NCBI RefSeq assembly: GCF_040802235.1
Contig: NC_133157.1
Coordinates: 24,755,501-24,819,500, forward strand
DNA length: 64,000 nucleotides
Direction of reading: 5' to 3'
DNA from: Manis javanica
Taxonomy: Eukaryota > Chordata > Mammalia > Pholidota > Manidae
The notes under the pieces: model-generated
What the model saw: the letters and a program-made list of their open reading frames with translations, nothing else
Told to the model about the DNA's origin: nothing
Databases searched by the model: none
Position numbers and translations under genes: made by a program
Shown: one piece after another, positions 57,330 to 64,000 of the stretch
How positions within the stretch are numbered: position 1 is the first letter of the stretch
How the letters are laid out: each line of letters begins with the position of its first letter

Positions 57330-59435
57330 ATAATCATCTTGGCTGTCCTTTGTCAGAAAGTCTATAGATTACAGACAACTTTATAAAACCATTTCTAACC
57401 TCCCCCCCACCCCCACCTCATTAAGTGAATGAGGTCTTAAAAAAGAGAGAGAGAGCTCCCACCCACAGCCCCACATTCCCCTACTGGCAGTGCTTTCTCT
57501 TCTCCTTGTTGCAGTGACGCCACCTGGAGGGGACATTCCCTTCCCCTGCCCCCCATGGCTTCAGCAACAGGCCCGCTGGAGATCTGAGCAGATGTTTCTG
57601 CTTTTCAGACCCAGACATTTCCCCTCTTCCAGGAGCACATGCCAGCTCAGTCAATATCTGGAAACCCGCTGCTTCACAGTAGGGCTGAGGACTAAACTGG
57701 TACTTTACTAGAAAATGGTAATAAAGCAATTTGAATTGCTTTTCATCCTCCTTGCTCTTAACGGCTTTTAGGTTCATATGAGACCAATCAATTAATCCTG
57801 CTTCAGAGCTACAGGAATGGGGTGTTTTCCAGCCTTTGAACAGGCGATGGGCCCATAACAGAGATTTTCCAGCACTCTCCCGAGAGGACCACCCTGAGCC
57901 TGGTGTTCGGGCTGTGGTGAGTAGAGGTGCCATATTCTTGCATCCTGGCTGTCTTCCCAGGTGCTAATGAATTGCCTCTGTCCCAAAGGTGAACCATAAG
58001 TGTGATTCCGCTTTGCACATTCCACTTCTCACACACTCACTTCCTTCAATCCCAGGTTTCTCCCTGGGAGAGTTAAAGTAGAGATGACAACTCACTTGGG
58101 TGGGAACCAACATGCCAGGAAAGAACTGCCTTTTCTTTCCCGACCAAGTATGAGGCACGTGGTCTGGAAGCATCTTCCCTCACCCTGAGAATGTCCTCAG
58201 CAATCCCAGCACGCACAGGGCTATGCCTGACACACTGCAGCTCTCAGAGAATCACAGGGGAAGTGAATGAAGAATTGAAATGAACGTGTGGAAAGAGTGG
58301 AGGTCAGGACAGGATTGTTTCGCCTTCTCTTCATAACTAAGCGTTGAATCTTATTCTTTTAGGAATTAATTTCTTTAAAAAAATCTTCAGACTAAAGACA
58401 AATGATTAATCCATAAATGAAAGGTAACAGATTGAAAGTGATCAATGCAAGTAGAAGGACTCATTGGCTGCCCTGCAGACAAATTAGTGATGAGAAGAGC
58501 TGATATCTATCCCTAGTTGTGGAGTCACTGTGAGGTGTTTCTCCATCTCAGCACAGATTTTCTCCAGAAGTTGTCTCAGACTTCAAGCACAACTTGTTTA
58601 GACATTTTCCAGTTGTAATTTTTTTTTTTGGCTGTTAAAAATATTGACTTTGACAGCTTTAAAATAACGGCCTCAAAATTGAAATAATTTACATTCTGGA
58701 ATTAAGATAATTCAGGCATTTCTGCTGGCAACGACAGAGTGTAGGAGCCAGTTATATAAATCCCAGGCTTGAGGAGGACTGAGCCATTAGCATAGATTGG
58801 TCTGCTGTGGGTATTCAGAGCAGTCACCTTCCCATGTAAATGGATCTTTATGTCTCTCCCAGGCAGGCCCAGATTCGGAGCTATTTTCGGAGCTCCTTTC
58901 AGGTCAGGTGATGTGGAAGAGGGTGGGTGACGGCCGTGGACTCAGGCCACACTCCTTTTGCTGCCTTCCTGGGGTTCTGCAAGAAACATGGAAGGGCTGA
59001 AGAAAAATTCTAGCCACTGTCTGTAGCATGTTTACCCTAGATGTTCTCCCCATGAAATCTTGGGTCTCATTCCGGAGGAGTCAACATAGAAGGCATTCAG
59101 ACCAGCTCAGTGGTCCTGGCCCTGGACCAGAGCTCTCTGCCAGATTCCAAACACACCTGCTAAACAGATTCCTTTCTCCCAGCACTGTGCTGACATTTTT
59201 AGCTGGAACCCAAGCCACTCTCCTGATCCATAGCATTCCTCTGACTACTAACTGGATCATTTGTCTGCCCCATTCCTCAGGAGCTGCTCCTCGATTCTGG
59301 CTGGAAACAGCCAAATCAAAAGAAAACTTGGTCTAAAGCCAGAGGCTATGGATGAGAAACGATGGAGTGGTAATCATTTTCTGTAGGGAAAAATGCAAGC
59401 ATTCAGAGTCCCTCTTCCACTGCCTTCTTAGTACC
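57330..59435. other. Noncoding, mostly unique
   Basis: There are short C-rich (57403-57417) and GA (57442-57456) tracts. No gene recognised. 58560-58800 is repeat-free, AT-rich and a candidate for constrained noncoding sequence. The open frames at 57481-58036 lack recognisable protein content. Confidence 0.4.
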
Positions 59436-59439
59436 AGGC

Positions 59440-59600
59440 ACATGCACACTTGTTAAATTTTGTCCTCCCCAAACTAATCTGAGGTGTCATCTTTGACATG
59501 AAAAATGTCAGAAAAGCTAAAGAATTTGCCCAAAGACACTTGATGGGTGACTGAGTTAGATGGACCCCACAGCTGTGGTTGGGGTATTTCACCTTTCAGT
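59440..59600 (-). repeat. MIR-like remnant
   Basis: 'gctaaagaatttgcccaaag' plus 'acacttgatgggtgactgag' resembles the reverse-strand MIR core. Diverged. Confidence 0.45.
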
Positions 59601-59821
59601 TGGTAAAGGATGGAGTCAGTCACCTCCATAGAATTCAGCAGGTAGAAGGATGCTTGAGCTGACAGAGGCTTCTCTTAAATATGTAGCATGTGGGTGGTTC
59701 TGAGTTCAAATCAGTCACAGCATCAGAGGCCTTTGGAACTTTAAGATGGGAAGGGATGAGAAAAGCCATCTTACCCAGCTCTTTAAGTAACACCCCATGC
59801 CTGACACCAAAAAGTAGATGA

Positions 59822-60019
59822 TGGGTTCTTAACTAGGTGTGATTTTGACCCATTGGGGAGACTGAGCAATGTCTAGAGACATTTTTGGTTTTCATAACTT
59901 GGGTGGGGCCAGTAGGTAGTAGAAGTCAAGGATACTGCTTAAATATCCATAATGCTCAGGACACATAACAAAAAATGATCTGGCTCAGTATGTCAGTACT
60001 GCCAACGTCGAGAAACCCT
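59822..60019. repeat. hAT-Charlie-type MER element
   Basis: Left 'gggttcttaactaggtgtga', inner 'caatgtctagagacattttt' and 'gatactgcttaaatatccat', right 'gagaaaccctg'. This is a familiar mammalian nonautonomous DNA transposon, nearly end-to-end. Confidence 0.7.
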
Positions 60020-60191
60020 GACATATGGAAAGGCAAGGTGATGGAAACATAGCTATTGGAGATAATCTGGAGCAAGGTCCTCATTATTATACACAGAAAA
60101 AAAGAGGCTCAGAATGGTGAGGTCACTTGCCCTTGATTGCAAGCAAAATTTTGGTAGAGGTAGAGCTATACTTCATTTGATACTGACACAT

Positions 60192-60247
60192 GAAATAATT
60201 ATATATGAAATAACAAAGTGAAATAACTATATATGAAATAACAAAGT
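60192..60247 (+). repeat. 28-bp tandem duplication
   Basis: Two adjacent 28-base units (60192-60219 and 60220-60247), each starting GAAATAA and ending ATAACAAAGT, differ at one position. Confidence 0.95.
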
Positions 60248-60389
60248 GAAAAATTGCAAATAATGCATTTATAGAAAAGTATAAACAAAATATTGACAGC
60301 TATCATCACTGGGCTTAGTCACATTTATTCTGCATGTGCCATTATGACAAATACGAGAGGAAGATACTGCCCAGAGATGATTCCAACTT

Positions 60390-60510
60390 GAAAAAAAAGC
60401 CAATTGAAGAAGCTGAGGTATAGGGAGGGAAATAAACTGGCTCAAGATCTCATAGCTAGTAAGTGGCAGAGCCTGGAATTGAACCCACTTTCTCAAACTC
60501 TTAAATCAAA
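60390..60510 (-). repeat. MIR SINE fragment
   Basis: 'gaagctgaggtatagggagg', 'tcatagctagtaagtggcag' plus 'agcctggaattgaaccca' is a well-kept reverse-strand MIR segment. Confidence 0.85.
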
Positions 60511-60704
60511 GGCCTTTGGGATGATCAGCCTGTGCCTTAGTTACTCCCATGACTGAAGACACATGAAAAATAAAGAAAGTTTATGTCCTTATATGTGAGA
60601 ACTGTATGTTCCAACACCTTTTATTGTATTACAGTCATATGCATTTGATATATCTTTGGAGTCTGCTGCTCTGAAAGTTGCTGTCTTTACTCCTGTAGGC
60701 ACTT

Positions 60705-60850
60705 CTGTTGGTGTATAAATTGCTCTGAAATTTCTGGAAGGTAATTAAGCACGATGTATAAAGAGCTACCCTTTGATACAATGATTTTACTCATTGGAAT
60801 CTGTCCTATGAAAACAAGCAGAGTTGCAGATGGATTTATGTGCAAAGATA
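60705..60850 (+). repeat. Old LINE-like element, left part
   Basis: 'aagagctaccctttgataca' plus 'atgattttactcattggaat' and 'ctgtcctatgaaaacaagca' belong to an old LINE-like repeat. The match is resumed after the intervening MIR. Confidence 0.45.
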
Positions 60851-60851
60851 T

Positions 60852-61085
60852 TATAATAATAATAATGGCTGGGACTTATTGAGCTCGTACCATATGCCAG
60901 ACTCTGTGTTAAGTGCTTTACATGCATCATCTTATTTACACCTCCTAACAACTCTTTGAGGTGCCTATTATTCTATCCCCATTTATGCATGGGAAGCTGA
61001 GGCTTAGAAAGCTCTAATAATTTGGCCATGGTTATTTGGCTACTACATGATAAAGGGGATTCAAGGCAGGGCAGCCTGATCCATA
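60852..61085 (-). repeat. MIR SINE, complete, nested
   Basis: 'ataataataatggctgggac' plus 'ttattgagctcgtaccatat', 'atccccatttatgcatggga' plus 'agctgaggcttagaaag' and 'gggattcaaggcagggcagc' give a full-length reverse-strand MIR. Confidence 0.85.
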
Positions 61086-61086
61086 A

Positions 61087-61215
61087 GATTTTTCATTTTA
61101 ATGATTATGTTTTACTGAATGATAGCAGCAAATCACAATTTTATTGGGAAAAATTGGAAGGAACCTGGACGTCTACCATTAGTGCCCTTGGTTCGGTGAA
61201 TTATGACCTGTTTCT
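61087..61215 (+). repeat. Old LINE-like element, right part
   Basis: 'attgggaaaaattggaagga' plus 'acctggacgtctaccattag' then 'ttcggtgaattatgacc' continue the repeat interrupted at 60850 (its consensus reads about 'aaaaattggaaacaacctaaatgtc'). Confidence 0.45.
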
Positions 61216-61361
61216 CACTTTTGGTATCTTGACCTGAAGTGACCTTGCCTGGCTTCCTTGAGTAACCAAGACGCCAGATAGAGATGTGATCAGAGGCTTT
61301 GCAGAGAGGTCATACTTTAGCAGAATGTTATTTAGAGCTTAAGTGGTTATGGGATGGAGAA

Positions 61362-61555
61362 GGTGGCAGAGTGGAAATCAGACGGACCTCAGTTGGAGTC
61401 CTGGTTTGGCACCTCGTGTGTTCCACCTTTGACAAGCTGCCTTTCCTTCACCAAAGCTCACATTGAAATGGGAAGTCATGTCACGTCATGGGCTCCCTGG
61501 GTGTAATTCTTGGCTTGGAGAAGTGCTTGGTGGCCTACAGTTGGTGCTCACTAAG
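61362..61555 (+). repeat. MIR SINE
   Basis: 'cctcagttggagtcctggtt' plus 'tggcac', 'tttgacaagctgcctttcct' and 'gtggcctacagttggtgctc' follow the MIR sense layout. Confidence 0.6.
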
Positions 61556-61559
61556 AGTG

Positions 61560-62475
61560 AGGAGACTGGGCAGGGGCTGAGGCTCTGAGGAGCAAGGCCT
61601 GCTGTTGTCCAAGGGCAGTACACTTCCTGCTGTGCTCTGGGGATGAGGAAGTAGGGGAAAGCCACCTGAGAACCCTGCATTTTTGTGGCAAAGGCTTGTG
61701 AGCAGCTTTAGAACAATGTCAACAGGATAATTGGCTGTGGGAATTTTCACAAGCAGGAAAAACAGACTCTCAGAAATCCAGAAACCAGTAAAAGAGGGCC
61801 TTTTTCTGTGGAAGCCCCAGCAGGTCTCCTGGACTGAGTGCATTTGAAGAGAGAAACTTAGAGAGGCTTGTGTAATCAGGGAACAGCTTCTGATACCTGC
61901 CCCACCCTCAGACCAGCCCTGCTGGTCACCACCTCCTGAGAATGGACCTTGGGGTCCTACTGCAATGATGGGGCTCAAATTTACTGGTCGGCCCAAGAAT
62001 AATCTGTGCTTCAGAGGTGACACAGCTTGGGAGAGGCCAGAGCTGGAGGCCTGTTATCACGAGGGTTTGACTCATAGTGTATGAGAAGCGGAGGAGGCCT
62101 TGGAGATAAATCAGCCCAGCCAGCTCCTCCATTTGGGACACAAGAGAGGTTCAGGGTGCAGAAGCGACGAATCTAACGTCCAGCCGGCTGCTAAGGCAGT
62201 GGTGCTGACACCGTCCTGAACCCTGCTGACTCCAGAGGAGCTGTTTTCCTCTAGCACCTGAGTGTTATTTATTTGTAATCTTGGAGGATCTTTGGTTGAA
62301 GTATGTGCCTTTATTCAAGCAATTAAGGAGATTACTGACTTTTGTATATTGAAAATATATCTGGTGAACACAAAGAAGTATATACCCATCCTGTCAACAA
62401 GTGCTGACAATTCTAATCCAAAAACGTCTCTTGAATCCACTTCTGTCTGTCTGAGTCGCCTCTTTTCTGGATCTT
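61560..62475. other. Noncoding, no recognised feature
   Basis: No gene recognised. The 162-codon minus-strand frame at 61535-62023 has no known motif and partly overlaps a MIR. Confidence 0.4.
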
Positions 62476-62479
62476 TGTA

Positions 62480-63080
62480 AGTATCTAACTGGTTGTCTTA
62501 TCTTCTGTAGCCACTTTTCTGCTCAGACCTTGTGTCAACACTGCCACCAGAATCATTTTTCAAGGAAATCTTCTCATGGTCCCATGGCTTGCTGGACAGA
62601 CTCACACTTCTTTGGAGGACACATTCAAGGCCTTTTATAGTCTGAGCCCAACTTCCCTTGCCAGGTTGCTATCTAACTGTTCTGCCCCCCAACATTTGAT
62701 ATTCTCCAGTCATACCAGACAATTCGTAGTCGCTGCTTCATGCCTCCACCTACGTCCACAGTGTTCTCTCTGCCTGGAAGGCCCATCTTTTGTGCCCTAG
62801 CCCAAAAAACTTTTGCTCATCCTTTAAGCACAGCTCAGACATCACCTTCTTTATGAAACTCCCCATCGCACCTCTCCAGGCAAACACAATACTCTCTCTG
62901 CTCTGTTTCTTCAGTTCTCTGCGCACACCAGCATTACAGCTCTCATACTGCCTGACTGTCCGAGGAGGCTGTGAATACATTTTCATAGTAGGACTACATC
63001 TGTCTCATCCCCTCCCAAGTTCTAGCTTAGGGCCTAACACAGAATAAATGTTTAATACTGTTTTCTGATTTAATGAATAA
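62480..63080 (+). mobile_element. L2 LINE, 3' region (about 600 bp)
   Basis: 'tgccaccagaatcatttttc', 'aaggccttttatagtctgag' plus 'cccaacttcccttgccagg', 'gtgttctctctgcctggaag', 'ctcatcctttaagcacagct' plus 'cagacatcaccttctttatg', and terminal 'ggcctaacacagaataaatg' plus 'tttaat' make a clear L2 3' series. Confidence 0.85.
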
Positions 63081-63084
63081 ATGG

Positions 63085-64000
63085 TTGAATTAACATAAAT
63101 AAAATCATGTATTGCATGTCTTCTGTCCTTTGAAGCAGGCCATCTATCTAGATAGATATTCACCAAACCTGGAAGATATATTTGGGATGGTCTGAATTGA
63201 AACTATAGACTATGTAGGACCAAGAAATTTGTATGGACAGAGAGCACCAGTGACTTTAAAGGTAAGCCCTAAATAAAAACCATAAGGGAAGATGCTTTGA
63301 AATGCAGGAATGGGATAGAAATGGAGCTGCTTCTCATTTGGGCAACTCTACATTGCATACTCAGCGTGAGTAGTGGCACATATTTATTTAGATAATGAAG
63401 ACATGATGGCTTCCAAATACAGTACCAGGGAGGCCAAGAAGAACCTGATAAAGTGTTTAAGTGAGGCTGATGAATGCCCAAGTGTGCTTTGTATTAAGGA
63501 CAACCTCTTGAGAAGATACACCTTGAGACAGAGTCCCTTCCATCACCATCACCGAACATGAACCAAATATCAATCACTCACGGTTTTTGATGTAATCTTC
63601 TGACTTACATTTATTGGATCTGGCTTCCTGTATTTTGAGCTTTTATGTTTAAGACAGTAACTATGAGGGGGACTTGAAGTTCTTGAATCAGACCATATTC
63701 AGTGAAGAAGTGAAAGCTAGAAAGTTCCAACCAGCATTTTCTTAGACCTTAACTGTGACCTTCAGGTGACTTAATTGATAATGAAGTTTTTCAAGTCCTT
63801 AGCCTTATCATCCACTAATATTTTATATTTGCCATTAAGAGATGTGGGAATGGGGTTAGAAGACATCAATGAGGAGACTCCATTGGATTTTTGAAAATTA
63901 TGATACTGTTTTATTGAAGGTTGACCACCCTTTGCTAAAAAGATTTGGATTAATCATTATTTTTATTTGTCCATTTAATCCTATTTTTCATTTCATGGGT
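63085..64000. other. Noncoding, no recognised feature
   Basis: AT-rich apparently unique sequence up to the window end. No gene or clear repeat. Confidence 0.45.

Noticed and set aside
57481..57933. 150-codon minus-strand frame
   Set aside because: No motif or splice context is visible. GC content is locally higher, which lengthens chance frames.
61535..62023. 162-codon minus-strand frame
   Set aside because: It overlaps a MIR and has no recognisable domain.

Overview
The window is nuclear DNA from a placental mammal. It holds no gene that I can recognise as functional: no spliced exon series, no tRNA or rRNA, and no long host-like ORF. The sequence is AT-rich and CpG-poor, and almost everything recognisable is an interspersed repeat of mammal-wide age: many MIR and L2 fragments, a few hAT-type DNA transposon relics, MaLR-type LTRs and old L1 pieces. 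Primate Alu, rodent B1/B2, ruminant BovB and carnivore tRNA-SINEs were not seen. Together with the L1 5' end type this points to a laurasiatherian. Pangolin is a tentative guess from memory of similar repeats and is not proven here. The window is best read as intergenic or deep-intronic DNA.

The main feature lies at 2581-10975. A nearly full-length L1 (YY1-type 5' start, GC-rich 5'UTR with internal repeats, broken ORF1 and ORF2, G-rich 3'UTR, weak ATTAAA signals, A-tail with a GAAA microsatellite) is followed without a break by about 1.8 kb of unrelated retroviral sequence. That retroviral part carries the C-terminal end of a class II (betaretrovirus-like) integrase, an env transmembrane-subunit ORF with the surface-subunit region apparently missing, a polypurine tract, and a 3' LTR that stops a short distance after its AATAAA and is followed by a poly(A) tail. 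The same 16-bp target-site duplication (AAAAAATACCTCTTTG) sits before the L1 and after the LTR poly(A). The simplest reading is one retrotransposition event: an L1 transcript read through its own weak terminator into a sense-oriented endogenous retrovirus, used the viral LTR poly(A) site, and carried the retroviral segment along as a 3' transduction.

From 11 to 64 kb the sequence is a layered record of older insertions. A solo U5 plus tRNA-His-type primer-binding-site fragment of another ERV lies at about 19976-20340, next to an old L1 3' end. A MaLR LTR is nested in a MIR at 38.0-38.6 kb. A MIR is nested in an old LINE-like element at 60.7-61.2 kb. An L2 piece is nested in a MIR at 1.36-1.71 kb. 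A 2-kb antisense L1 fragment occupies 52.9-54.9 kb. Between these are stretches of apparently unique sequence, a few of which (24.2-24.6 kb, 58.6-58.8 kb, a CpG cluster at 42.6 kb) are candidates for noncoding regulatory DNA.

All repeat family names come from recalled consensus patterns read by eye. Boundaries of the old repeats are approximate, usually within tens of bases.
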